From Orobanche coerulescens (taxonomy: Eukaryota > Streptophyta > Magnoliopsida > Lamiales > Orobanchaceae): a stretch of DNA of 64,000 nucleotides. Both the position numbers and the translations under genes were made by a program. Under the pieces are notes generated by a model. That model did not search any database. It saw only the letters and a list, made by a program, of their open reading frames with translations, and was not told where the DNA came from. The stretch spans positions 141,676,858-141,740,857 of the forward strand of contig CM065812.1 in the NCBI GenBank assembly GCA_033398695.1. Direction: 5' to 3'. Of the stretch, positions 24,808-36,740 are shown piece by piece; position 1 is the first letter of the stretch, and the number at the start of each line of letters is the position of its first letter.

Positions 24808-25145
24808 TAGCGCACGCTACGCCTCAATATTAGCGTGCGCTAACGGGTTACCGGGTAGTCCAGTGGCTTCTGCCAACCTCGTTAGCGTGCGTTAAGTAAA
24901 ACCGTTGCGTGCGCTAATCGCCTTCCTGTAGCGTGCGCTGCCATGAATGCCTAGCGTACGCTACTACAATAGTTAGCGTGCGCTGACTTCTACACATAGC
25001 GTGCGCCACGAGTTCCCCATTCCAGTCCAGTACCTTCTGGACTGGCTGCCTCAAATACACTAGCAGCGTGCACTAATACTGACTGATAGCGTGCACTACT
25101 AGTACTTAAATAGCATGCACTATACAGAGTACGTGGCGTGCGCTA
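24808..25145 (-). promoter_or_regulatory. Phased 12-bp word array in LTR X1 promoter
   Basis: Twelve words close to TAGCGTGCGCTA begin at 24808, 24831, 24883, 24905, 24929, 24952, 24974, 24997, 25064, 25087, 25111 and 25134. Intervals within the three clusters are 22-24 bp, so each word is followed by about 11 bp of unrelated spacer. The clusters are separated by two stretches containing 'AGTCCAG...CTGGACT'-like sequence. It lies in U3, directly upstream of the TATA box in the element's orientation. Confidence 0.85.
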
Positions 25146-25328
25146 TGCCTCATACACCGGTGATAACATCGCATCCAAAATCCAAAACAGCAACGATCCA
25201 AACAAGAAAAGTAAATCCCAAATGATATAAACTCCAAGGTCAATCTCAACTTGATAAACACCTACAACGAGTGTCAAAAATCACGAAAGTGCCAAAGCGT
25301 AAAAATTACAAAAAGCAAGGGTATTACA

Positions 25329-25690
25329 TTCTCCCCCCCTAAAAAGAATTTTCGTCCCGAAACTTGAGAAATATAAAGTTCGGGGTAAACCGATCGCATC
25401 TTCTTTCCCGTCTCCCAAGTCGCTTCCACGACTCCATGTCTCGACCATTGTATCTTAACCAACGGGATGGTTTTGTGCCGAAGCTGCTTCTCACAATGTT
25501 CAAGGATCTTGACCGGCCTCTCTGGAAAGGCAATATCCTCGGTTACGTCAATCTCACTATAGTCAATAACATGATTTGGATACGACACATACTTTCTCAA
25601 CTGAGACACATAAAAAACGCTATGAACATGACTCAAAGCTGGGGGTAACGCCAAGCGATAAGCTAAATCTCCAACTCTGGAGTAGAACAT
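25329..25690 (-). pseudogene. Chromodomain-bearing pol C-terminus of the X element
   Basis: Just inside the polypurine tract (minus strand GGGGGGGAGAA next to the LTR) lies the C-terminal end of an integrase: RVGDLAYRLALPP, then HSVFYVSQLRKYV, then a chromodomain-like stretch with KIQWSRHGVVEATWE. This order is that of Tekay/Del-type chromoviruses, where the chromodomain guides integration. Similarity stops near 25690, where block Y1 begins; gag, protease and RT are missing. Confidence 0.8.
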
Positions 25691-27026
25691 GGTCTCCAAA
25701 ATCGAATTCCAAAGGTAGACTACGAGTATCGACATACGATTCGATATGTTGAAAGGCATTCTCAAAATACGAAATGAACTCAACTATAACCGTCTGTACT
25801 GTATTCAGACAATACGAAGAATACCCATAACATCATCACAACTCATAATTGTGGAATGATCTATCCGTGCCAAATCCTGACAGTCGGATTGCACCGTCAA
25901 ATCTCAATCTGGGTCAAACCCAAAATCACATAATATATCTGTAGATCAACTATCACAATTCAATGATAACTAGTCCTGAAACATCGACATACAGTCTGAA
26001 TGTTCATACGATCAATAACAATGATCCACCAATAAATCAACCGAGAATATCATCAACATGATAAATTCTAACACGATCGACAAAGAATCAACAAAGATCG
26101 AGAGTACCATCAACAATATGAACTCCAAACAATTAATAATAATGGATCTCAAAGAAAATAACCCCGACTGTCGAACATACCCCTCGGGCATATGATCAAC
26201 CAGTCAAAACCCATTGAACATACCCAACCATAAATGGAGGTGAACGACCATTCCATATGGCTCAAAGATGGACGTCACAGTATGCCCGATCCGGAAATGT
26301 GTCCATGCACATGTCCACCCCATATGGAAAACCCAAATATACGTGAGACATGTACCTAATTAGCCTCACGGACTGACACCTCGTGTGCACGGTCCAATGC
26401 GGAAACATCCACGCATGACCATAGTGTGCCCAGCTAAAAATCCTACACCACAACCAATCGGCATGCAGATATGACTCCAGATATGTCACGATGCAACATG
26501 ACAACGACATTCAAAGAGTCACATATCCAATAAGGATCAAAAGACTCACCAAAGTGATCAATGACGAACTGACAATTAAAAGTCGACACGACCAATCAAT
26601 ATCCAAAACAACAATCCTGGGGTTATCATCCCCAATGAATGATCAACACGGTCAACGATCTCAAAACAAACTGTCTTGGGATCAACATCCCTCAACGAAA
26701 CAATAAATATGAATCTCATCACACGAAACACCGACATACAACATATATAACAATTTACCAGAATAATTATCCTAAGAACTGAACAATACTCAAATTACCT
26801 CAATACCAAAGACAATATTCTTTTCACGAACAAACATCCCTGAATGAATATACAGTTATTCAAATAATCTCGAATGAGGTATAGTCCATTAATATCAATA
26901 AGCCACTATTCTGACATCCATGTCAATACGATAAACTATCTCCGATACCCGACATTCCATATCGCAAGCCAAGGATAATTCACATCTCCGTCTCCAATCA
27001 CACACAATTAAATCATATACATTATG

Positions 27027-29305
27027 TGTAATACCCGGTTGTAATTCAGTCATTGTCATTCAGTAATTGTCACTTGTTAATAATCATTCATCATCCACAT
27101 TCATGTTCACCGTTCGGAATAACTTCGAGTCGTGTATCGATATTGTTCATTGTTTCAACCTTGCTTGGAAATTGAGATAAGAATATTATCTTGATTGTTG
27201 TAATTGATTCATTAGTCGATGTTGACATTGGAGTTCATGTCATTTCAAATCTCCCCACTGTTCAAATCGTGCTATTGTTGGACGAACCCTTGTAATCATT
27301 GCTTGGAACCACCGTTTTGGGGTTTCCGCACTTCCACTTCATGTTATTATTTCCTAAATATTGAATCCTATTGCTTTTATTCTCTCTCCGGGTCGTTTTT
27401 CGTCATTTTAGGACCCGAGTGGTGTGTGCCGCGGCTCACACATGTTGTAGTTTGTGGCCGATCCTTCTGTACCGGGGGCGCGGCTCCTGCCGGCCGGGCC
27501 GCAGCACGCTGCCGAGACACTGGACAAATTTTTGGCCCTGTGCTGCGGCACACTTGGCCGGGCCATGGCACACTGCCGAACACTGGGGGCATATTTTGGC
27601 CCTGTCCCGCGGCACACTCAGCCCGTGCCGCGGCACACAGTGCAGACTCCTTATAACTGCGTTTTGTTGAGGAGAACAAGCTCATTTATTCATTTCACTT
27701 CTTCCTCTCTTCCTTGGGGCAATTTTGGGCGATTTTGGGGTGTTTTAACATCATCAAAACTCAGAGATTTTCATCTTCTTCAAGTTGTAGTGTGGATCAA
27801 CAACATATTTGTGGATTCTTCATCCTAATCTAAGGTAACTTCTTCAACCCTTGAATTCGATTTTGAGTTGGAGCATGATGTTTTGGATGGTGTAATCATG
27901 AATTGTGATGGATATATGTATGATTATGAGTTTTTACGAGTTATTATCGGATTGTTGGAAGTTTTTCTCAAGAACACTTTGAAAGTTGACTTGGAGTTGG
28001 GTTTTGCAATTTGGTGTTATCGTAAACTCGATTTGAGTATTCCTATTGGGTTATTGATTGTATTGATGGTTTTTGGTGTTTTAGATCATTCAATAGAAGT
28101 TGATTTTCGGCACAAATGGGTTTAGTTGTTTAGGATGGGAGTTTGTTTTCAAGGTGTTTGTCGAAATGCCTCAATGAGTTTGGATTTATTGTATCGACAT
28201 ATTGAGCTGGTTATGATCGCTTTTGGTTCGTATATTAAGCGAGTTGTTGATAATTGTGTTATTCAAGGTTGTTCGAGCGACCGATAATTTCCCTTAGGAC
28301 GTTGTTCGAGAGAGGATGTATCATCACCGGTGTTAAGGTAAGTTGATTCTTACTCAGTTAAAGGGATATTCATTCCTTATGTTGTTCATTCATACATGTA
28401 ATTCACTAATAATATATCATTCATGTCGAGACCTATATTTCATCAACTAATCACGTAACTCACAAGGAACGACGGTTCCAAATCATTTCATTGAGCTATC
28501 ACTCGTTGTATCATTACGTCATCTTGGTGAGTCCTTTCTCCATCCTTGTCGGATTCATTTCATTATCTCTCATTTTGGTCACTTTTGTTCTTGTGACCTT
28601 CCGGGCTTGTATTGCGTTGGTGGGTGGCGTATGTGTGGAATTTTTAGTCGGGCACACTATAGTCATGTGTATATGTGGGACTCCGGACACATTGGATTGT
28701 GCACATGGTAATGTGTATATGCGGGACTCCGTACACATTGGACCGTGAGACTAATTAGGCCAATAGCGGGTGTATATGCGGGCCTCCGGACATTCGGCTA
28801 CTTGTGCAGTCACACATTCCATTCGGGCGTACTATGATGCTCACCATTCAACTCAATTCATTAATTCATTCATGTGATTGTTGTATATTGTTCTACTCTT
28901 GAGGATTGTTGTTCTGTTTAACTGACCCTGTTGGGGATTATTGTTTTTAGGTCATGGCAAGGCGAAAGCACAGGGAGAGAACGTTGATGGCGAGGATTCC
29001 TAGTGATACTAGTAGGGGGCCCGAGTCTCTCCATTTATTCATGTTGTCTTTTTATGTATTTTCCGCTGCAGTTCCGTTTGAACTATATTTTATTCAGTGA
29101 TGTATATTTTATCTTCACATGAAATATACATGTATTCTGTTTTTCCTGGGTGTGTTGTAATTGAAACTCCTCATCGGAGTACTTGTTGTTGTAATGTGGT
29201 TCGGTACTACATTTACCCTGTGTAATTAATTCATTTTCACCTGCCTGGTGGGTCCGAGTCGGGGGTCCACGGCACTGCAATATCCGCCTAGTTTGGGGTG
29301 TTACA
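27027..29305 (+). mobile_element. Solo LTR, plus strand
   Basis: 2279 bp from TGTAATACCCGG to GGGGTGTTACA, with perfect duplication TTATG at 27022-27026 and 29306-29310. No internal region follows, so it is a product of LTR-LTR recombination. The related block Y2 shows the unoccupied site, with a single ATTATGATTTG near 34400. It holds a GC-rich word array at 27426-27638 and a TATA-like CTTATAAC shortly after. Confidence 0.92.
27426..27638 (+). promoter_or_regulatory. GCCGCGGCACAC word array in solo LTR
   Basis: Variants of GTGCCGCGGCACAC occur through this GC-rich island in an otherwise AT-rich LTR. GGCACAC cores begin at 27547, 27567, 27611 and 27632 (intervals 20 and 21 within pairs). The palindrome GCCGCGGC is at the centre of the best copies. 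The TATA-like CTTATAAC follows near 27648. Confidence 0.65.
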
Positions 29306-30874
29306 TTATGATTTAATCCAAACTAGGGCACAATATACAAACCATCATACTGACAATTTACATTTATATATCATTGCTTTATGAATTACAAAGAATAGAA
29401 ACCGAAACTATTCACTAGGTGTTACAAACCGAACAAGTATAACTCGCCTCGATACCAATACAACGAAACTGTTACCAATTCAGTTGCTTTCACCTACGAG
29501 TTCCTCAGCCGCGGCCAAAGCAATCTACAAACTCTTCAACCTCAACCGCAACACAACGGTCATAATCCATGATCAAACATCACAACTTATTGTAAAAAGA
29601 AGGATTCATAATCAACAAGTTCGATAACGATCGATATAAATACCACCAAACTACAAACTCAACAGTTCCACAATATCTCGATTAAACACAGTCTGACCAA
29701 TCCAACTCAGACACTTACAAATCCCTGTCCATAATACGAGCTGAAATCTGATGATCATATCAACAACCAATTCGAACCAATAAGGGTCTGAATGCTATCG
29801 TTTCAAAACTAAATTCTTAAATACGAATTAACAGGGTTCCTTCTCGTAAATCCACAGTGAAAATTTTTCCGATGATTATCATCAATTCGAACCATCCAAT
29901 TAGTTCAACATTATAGAGAATCATATTCTAAGGTTATCAACCAATCTAATCATTCGACTTTAACACTTGTTCAATATGTATGGACTTCCAAACTCATAGA
30001 TGAATAATAATTTCATAAAACTCATAATCATATTCGTATTCCTATGCAAATATTATATCAAAATACGTAATTCAGCTCTAGACATGAATATTTCATATTT
30101 ATATCCAAAACACCCACACTTCTTATAAATGTTTATCATCTCATATAATTTAAGAGTCTCTCAAGAATCATGAATTAATCCGAAATCACGTCCACAATCA
30201 ACCAAACGACAAAATTCGATGTTCTAACATGTAAGTCATCATCTAACTTATAGTCTAAGGCATATATCATCATAACGTCAGGAATCACAACGATACTGCC
30301 AAGAACACTATAATACCTTAACCATGTTCATGACAACATAACATAATCCAACATATAAGTCATCATGTCATCATCTTCCTTAACAAACTTCTCGTGGACT
30401 ACCAAGAATCATCATAACGCCTCCATAAATCATACGAACTAATCATCAACAACAACGTCAAATTCAAAATGTCTGGAGATATTAACCAACATATCTCTTG
30501 AAGATAAACAACACCATTCAAAACCACACGAAGCATATTAATATTCGCACTTCAACAATAATATCAACATAACTCGGTAATCCATCCATAATCATACTTG
30601 TCAACTCATATACATGACGATTATCAACTCAAGGACAACGATATTCAATCCAAAACGAAATCCAAAGTGAGTATTAATTACCTCTTCGAAGAAATGGGTT
30701 GATTCTCAAGGTTGAATCCATTTCCAATCAATTCCAAGGTTAGTGTTGTTAAAAACGATCTACTCCATGATTACACAAGTGTTTGGAACCTCAAAATATC
30801 CTCCAAGAACTCTCTCTATTGGAGGAAAAGAAGGAACAAGCCAAAAAGGATGACATTACTCAATTGCACACTGC

Positions 30875-31383
30875 TAGCGTGCGTTACTCTCACAAAATAG
30901 TGTGCGTTACTTGCTATAGCGTGCGCTAACTGATTTTGTTAGCGTGTGCTATCGAGGTCCAGAGGCTACTGCCTCATTTCGTGCCAGGTGTTACGTATGT
31001 AAAATCCTTGCCATAGCATACGTAACATAGCGTTGACTTGCTACAGTAAAAGTCTCATTACCGTATGCTATTATCCACCAGTAGCGTGCGCTAATCATAG
31101 TTGACTCGACAGTCTGCACCTACCCAGAAGATGCCTGTGCCCCACATGCCGAAAGCACCCGCGATTGCCGGGATTCCCTTGACTGATCTATATTTAGCGT
31201 GCACTAATTCTTATGTCTCGCGTGCGCTAAATGCCGTTGATGCTTGAAAATCGGAAGCTATCGACAACCTTACCAACCACTCGTATAAGTTCTGACATGG
31301 CCTTGCACGCGTTAGTCTAAGCCTTTAGCATGCGCTAAGCTTGTACACTAGTGTGCGTTATGCTTCAATACTAGTGTGTGCTA
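30875..31383 (-). promoter_or_regulatory. 23-bp phased word array in block Y1
   Basis: Words of the TAGCGTGCGCTA or TTACGTATGTAA kind begin at 30875/30898, 30917/30940, 30991/31014, 31059/31082, 31195/31218 and 31303/31326/31349/31372. All eight within-group intervals are exactly 23 bp, with 11-bp non-repeated spacers. Confidence 0.85.
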
Positions 31384-31694
31384 ATCAGGCTACACTTAGC
31401 CAATTCCAATTGTTCCTGTCCGTTGTCTCAACATACTGGACACGTATATATACGACATGCTGAATACATATACTTGGTTCAATAACATTCTCATATGATA
31501 TACCCGATATCAGAATTAAAACAACCTCATACACGATATCCTCAATTATAACTGTCAACCAATCACGTCAATTGTACAAATACTACTGTCTCAGTCTTCC
31601 AATTATCTTATCTATACTATATAGACACCAAGCTATGCAGTATATCCCAGATAAAATAGCGCAAAAAATTTATACTGAAAATCCGGATATTAAA

Positions 31695-32220
31695 TACTAC
31701 CCCCCTTAAAATAAGTTTCGTCCTCGAAACTTGCAATCCTGTCACAAATAACAGACCAACCCAAAATTTCCAAACTCATCACAAGAGTAATCAATCGTTG
31801 CCGCGAGCGAATAACCAACACAGTATACTTACAGGGGCGTGAAGTTGATGATCTCCCATGATACTAGCATCCGAATCCCATACAGAGTCTCAACATAATA
31901 CAAACACACACCAATACCGCAATTAGCAATTTTACGATATCTCAAGGAAGATTTCACGTCCGTTATCACGGCCACGACTTTGTCTCCTGTCAACAAAAAT
32001 TCTGAAGGGCACACACGTACTTAAGTACAATCTAAATCGCACATCATCAAGATGACCGATTCCCAAAAATACCAAATCAGAAGCAAAGCGATTAAGGAAA
32101 CACCAGAAGAGTAAGAGGTCTTACAAGTACTGGTCGCACTATGATGATGGCAAAGTAGTGATACTGTAGACGAATGATGACCCAATCGACCCAAAAGACC
32201 GACTGCCTAGGTATCCACAA
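31695..32220 (-). other. Short internal region between Y1 purine tract and X2 primer site
   Basis: About 525 bp. The left edge holds a purine tract (minus strand TTTTAAGGGGGGTAGTA). A minus-strand frame at 31829-32014 has no recognised domain. It joins the 3' part of one element to the 5' part of another. Confidence 0.5.
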
Positions 32221-32238
32221 ACCTAAGCTCTGATACCA
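32221..32238 (-). promoter_or_regulatory. Initiator-Met tRNA primer binding site of X element
   Basis: TGGTATCAGAGCTTAGGT on the minus strand, five bases inside LTR X2. Confidence 0.85.
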
Positions 32239-32243
32239 TATTC

Positions 32244-33960
32244 TGTAACACCCCCAAGTTATTCAGGGTATATTACAGCGCCATGAGCCCCGCCGTGGGG
32301 CCCAAAAGGCTATACATACGCGGAATTATAAAATTTGACCGAGAAGGTCCAAATACAACGTAATGGAAGACAATACAAATGGTATTCAAACCATAACCAA
32401 TGTATCCAAATATAACACGTCACAAATCAATACCTCGGCCACACTGGCCGGAACATCAAGGAAACTGAAAACAAAACTTGAGTATTCAAAAGTCATTCCA
32501 GTACAACAACACTGAATGGAGGAAACACAAAATGTAACCAGAGACAAAACACAGTATCACGCTTGCCCATCATCTTCATGCCGACCCGGTACCTGCCTGT
32601 CCGCTCTCCTGGAACCTGAAATACATAAAAAGTATTTCCCCCATAAAGGGGTTAACCGTCGAATAGCTAGTGCAAGTGTATCGAATATGAAACACAATAC
32701 TCCTAGACAATAAAGTAAATGTAACCGTCAATTCATCATTTCAAGACTAGTATTCCGGAATAAGTAAATCTCATAGCATCACATCAATACAAACATGATC
32801 GACCGTGGAACCGCACCAGAGGCTACGGAACCCTCAGAGGACCCGTCGGTCCATCCCAGGGTGGTTAATTCATATTATCCGTGGAATGGCACCAGAGGCA
32901 ACGAAACCCTCAGAGGACCCATCGGCCCATCCCAGAGTGGATATAAATAAACATGCCATTCGTATATCTTACTTTCAAAGTCGAGAACGTATAATCATAA
33001 ATATATACTTGCCTTTGAGACAACGAGAATCGGAAGGAAGGAACACAAGTTCGGTAGGTCCAAGAACGCACTTCCAGTACCTAAACGATTCGCAAGGGAT
33101 ATGATAATCAATAATCCATAATCATAACTCATGAAGAAACTCCCAAAACCCGTCTACTATTCACGAAACTACAAGGGTAAACATCTAGAGGTTGGAAAAT
33201 CACCCAAACCCTCTCACGTCCGAACAAGGTACAAAACAACCCATATAATCGTAGGGAAAACATGGAAACGTCATAGATACATCATAATCTCAAGGTTCTC
33301 AGGTTCTAAAATGGATAAATCGGACGAATCTAAGAAAATCCCCGAAATTCCCAAAAACTAGGGTTCTAAGGAATTTACCTTGATTTGGAGGATATAAATG
33401 GATTAGATGTATGACAAGTGCAAGGTCAACTGTCCCTTATATACTGTGCCCAGTCTAGCGCACGCTATGCCTCAATATAAGCGTGCGCTAACGGGTCACC
33501 GGGTAGTCCAGTGGCTTCTGCCAGCCTCGTTAGCGTGCGTTAAGTAAAATTGTTGCGTGCACTAATCGCATTCCTGTAGCGTGCGTTTCCATGAACGCCT
33601 AGCGTGCGCTACTACAACAGTTAGCGTGCATTGACTTCTACACATAGCGTGCGCCACGAGTTCCCCATTCCAGTCCAGTACCTTCTGGACTGGCTTCCTC
33701 AAATACACTAGTAGCGTGCGCTAATACTGACCGATAGCGTGCGCTACTAGTACTTAAATAGCGTGCGCTATACAGAGTACGTGGCGTACGCTATGCCTCA
33801 TACACCGGTGATAACATCGCATCCAAAATCCAAAACAGCAACGATCCGAACAATAAAAGTAAATCCCAAATGATATAAAATCCAAGATCAATCTCAACTT
33901 GATAAACACCTACAACGAGTGTCAAAAATCACAGAAGTGCCAAAGCGTAAAAATTACAAA
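32244..33960 (-). repeat. LTR X2 (5' LTR of X element), outer end truncated
   Basis: Begins TGTAACACCCCCAAG and matches X1 throughout, apart from a deletion of about 0.1 kb near 33410. It stops at AAAAATTACAAA (33960), some 16 bp before the terminus seen in X1, and is followed by block Y2. No target duplication can therefore be shown. Confidence 0.85.
33456..33795 (-). promoter_or_regulatory. Phased word array in LTR X2
   Basis: Same layout as in X1: first word at 33456, second at 33479, TATA box GTATATAA (minus) at 33437-33444 with an 11-bp gap. Several words differ from X1 by transitions inside CpG/CpA steps. Confidence 0.8.
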
Positions 33961-36599
33961 TATCGACACAACTGACAATATCCAAAACAAATATCATGGG
34001 ATCATAATTCCCAAAGAATGATCAACGCGATCAACAATCTCAACACTACCATCTTGGGATCAACGCCCCTCAATGAATAACCAAATACGAATATCATCAT
34101 ACGAAACCTCAACATACAACATATACCACATCTCAACATAATAATTATCCTCATAACTGAACAATGCTTACATTACCTCAAAGCCGGAGACAATGTCCTT
34201 TCCACGAACAAACATCCTGAACGAATACACAGTTATACGAATAATCTCAAATAATTTACCGTCCATTCAATACCAATAAACCTTTATCCCGATACTCATG
34301 TCATCATGATAACTACCCTCGATATCCGACATTCCATATCATAGATCAAAGATAACTCCCATCTCTATCTTCAATCAAGCATAATTAAATCATATACATT
34401 ATGATTTGTCCCAAACCACAGCATGATAAACAAATCATCATCTCGACAGTTTACATCTATAATAGCATCGCTATATGAATTATAAATGATATGAAAGCGA
34501 AACCATTCATCAAATATTATAAACTAAACAAGTATAAACTTGCCTCGATACTGATACCACGAAGCCGTTACCAAAACCATTGCCTTCGTCTACGAGCTCC
34601 TCAGCCCCGACCAAAAGCAATCTACGAACTCTTCAACCTCAACCGCAACACAACAGTCGTAATCAACGATCAATTATCACCACCTATTGCAATAATCGAT
34701 TAACACACATTCGATAATAATCAACAATCGGTATAACCAATCCACAACCCTAACGATTCCAAAATATCTTGATTAAACACAAGTCCAAACAATCTAACTC
34801 AAACAATTACGAATCATTCCCATGATTCCACAAAGTCCATATATCGATTTAATAAGGCGAGTATACAAACTTAACTAAAATATTCCAATCAATTTCTCTT
34901 TAAAAACTTCAATCAAACACCTTGAAGGCGGAATTCAAAGTTATATTTGAATCATCAATCAATAAACACCAAGCACATCAAGAACACGAAGAACACAATC
35001 ACGAACATATATATCCTTCAACATATAGTTCATATAACCTCACAAATCGTAACAACAAAATCATAATCATCTTCATACGAATCATTCATCAACAATAACA
35101 TCACAATCCGAATTCAAGGAGAGGATTACCCAACATACCTCTTAGAAGATGAAATACACAAGTAAACATTTCCCTTGATTAACACGGTGCGAAGAAATCG
35201 AAGAAAGTAAAGAGTCCCAATCCAACTTCTTTCAAAAGTTCGTTCCTAAATCACAACGATATCAATTAAATCACAATTCTACGAAAACGTATAGAACTTC
35301 CCAAGTTCTACCCATTGAAGCAATTTATCGTACACTTTGAGGGCATAGTCCAATTTAATCGATTAAAGGAGGAATTCTCGAATTTGTTCCACAAAACTTC
35401 AAGAGTAATGAATGATTCCGAGAATACAATGAAATTCTATCAATAATATGAATTAAAATGAAAGAAATTGGCCAAAACATCATGAAAGCTCAAAATTCCC
35501 CAAACCAAGGGTTCATGTGTTCTTACCTTCGATCCGGGCGAAAGAAGATGTTAGACATGAATCAAACTTCCAAAATATGTTGTTCCATGATGTTCCCAAT
35601 AAAATCCATCAATTTTTGATGAAGGATCACAAAGGAACGAAGAGAAAATGTGAAAATGGCCAAGTGACCCGTGCCCAGGCCCTTAAATAGCCGAGTCCTG
35701 CTGGTTCCTTACGGCCGTAACTGGCCATGGCTTACGGACGTAACCGGCCATGGCTACCCTACTGCCCAATTCGTCCAACACCCTTACGACTGTTATCAAC
35801 ACACCCTTTATGTACGCAATAGGTCTTACGGCCGTATTCGGCCACAACCTTACGGCCGTAATCGGCCAGTCCTTACGAGTCACTGCCAATCGTGATCGGC
35901 CATCCCCAGCGAGTCACTGCCGACCATGATCGGCCATCCAGCGAGTCACTGCCGGAACACATGCGGCAATGCAGGTCCTTACGGCCATGACTCGGTCGGC
36001 TGCCTCCTAACGTACGTAACACTTAATCCATTATGCACGTAATACGTACGTTGACTTGCTATAGTATATGCTCGTATTACGTACGTAATACACCCTATAT
36101 AGCGTATGTAAATCCATCTGTTGACTCACCTGTCGATATCCGCATCGAAAAACTGCCGACACCGAGCCCCACCTACCGACCACAGCTCGGTCCTGTCCGA
36201 TTCTCCTTGTTACGTACGTAATGCCTTATGCATAACGTACGCAAAACATAGAATTTTGCATACGTAAGTCCTTGAGCTTAGCGTACGTAATGGCCTTCCG
36301 TACTTGGCCAAAATCTAACTGTTCCTGTCCGACGCCTCGACACACAGGATACGTATACACACATACTGAATACATATATTGGATCCAATAACATTCTCAT
36401 ATGATATACCCGATATCAAAATGAAAGCAACCTGATACACGATATCCTCAATATAATTGTCGACCAAGTACGACAATTATACAAATACAACTATCTTAGT
36501 CTTTAAATTATTATATCCACACTGTATAGAAACCAAACTATATAATTTATCTCAGATAAAATAACGCGAAAAATTTATACTGAAAATCCGGATATTACA
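33961..36599 (-). repeat. LTR-like block Y2, right part
   Basis: Continues block Y2 after the X element. It is similar to 26570-31694 of Y1 and ends in CCGGATATTACA at 36599, a clean LTR terminus. Including the left part, Y2 is at least 3.1 kb. TATA-like CTATTTAA (minus) is at 35683-35690. Confidence 0.65.
35709..36290 (-). promoter_or_regulatory. Phased array of TTACGGCCGTAA / TTACGTACGTAA words in Y2
   Basis: TTACGGCCGTAA-type words start at 35709, 35732, 35826, 35850 and 35873. TTACGTACGTAA-type words start at 36008/36031, 36077/36100 and 36210/36233/36256/36279. The latter intervals are all exactly 23 bp. Y1 has words of mostly another class at the matching places. Confidence 0.85.
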
Positions 36600-36740
36600 C
36601 TTACGCTTCCATCAATGTTTTTATTAAAAACAAATAATAAAAAATTACAGCAAAAAAAATAACAATACATAAATCGCGAATAGATGCGCATCAAGAGATC
36701 AAAATGAAACTCCTTAAGCTGCCATAATTTAGAATGATTT

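Larger units (their letters stand above)
14495..25328 (-). repeat. LTR X1 (3' LTR of a minus-strand chromovirus), split by copia element 2
   Basis: Pieces 14495-15090 and 24081-25328 together make about 1.84 kb. On the plus strand it begins TGTTACACCCTCAAG and ends GGGTATTACA, next to a purine tract (minus strand) at 25329-25345. It is therefore the 3' LTR. It matches X2 (32244-33960). A phased word array and TATA box lie near its right end. Confidence 0.85.
25691..31694 (-). repeat. LTR-like block Y1, split by a solo LTR
   Basis: About 3.7 kb (25691-27026 plus 29311-31694) of non-coding sequence homologous to Y2. The right end is CCGGATATTAAA, followed by a purine tract on the minus strand, as for a 3' LTR. 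The left boundary is approximate. I interpret it as the 3' LTR of a second minus-strand chromovirus that had inserted into the X element. Confidence 0.6.

Noticed and set aside
24808..25145. CRISPR-like array (short repeats with unrelated spacers of equal length)
   Set aside because: Repeats are only 12 bp and degenerate, spacers 10-12 bp, there are no cas genes, and the array lies in a plant retrotransposon promoter and recurs in its copies.
27371..27828. Several overlapping frames of 66-124 codons
   Set aside because: They fall on the GC island of the solo LTR and read word repeats; composition artefact.
14490..33965. Target duplication of the X element
   Set aside because: CGAAG at 14490-14494 has no partner because the outer end of X2 is truncated at 33960.
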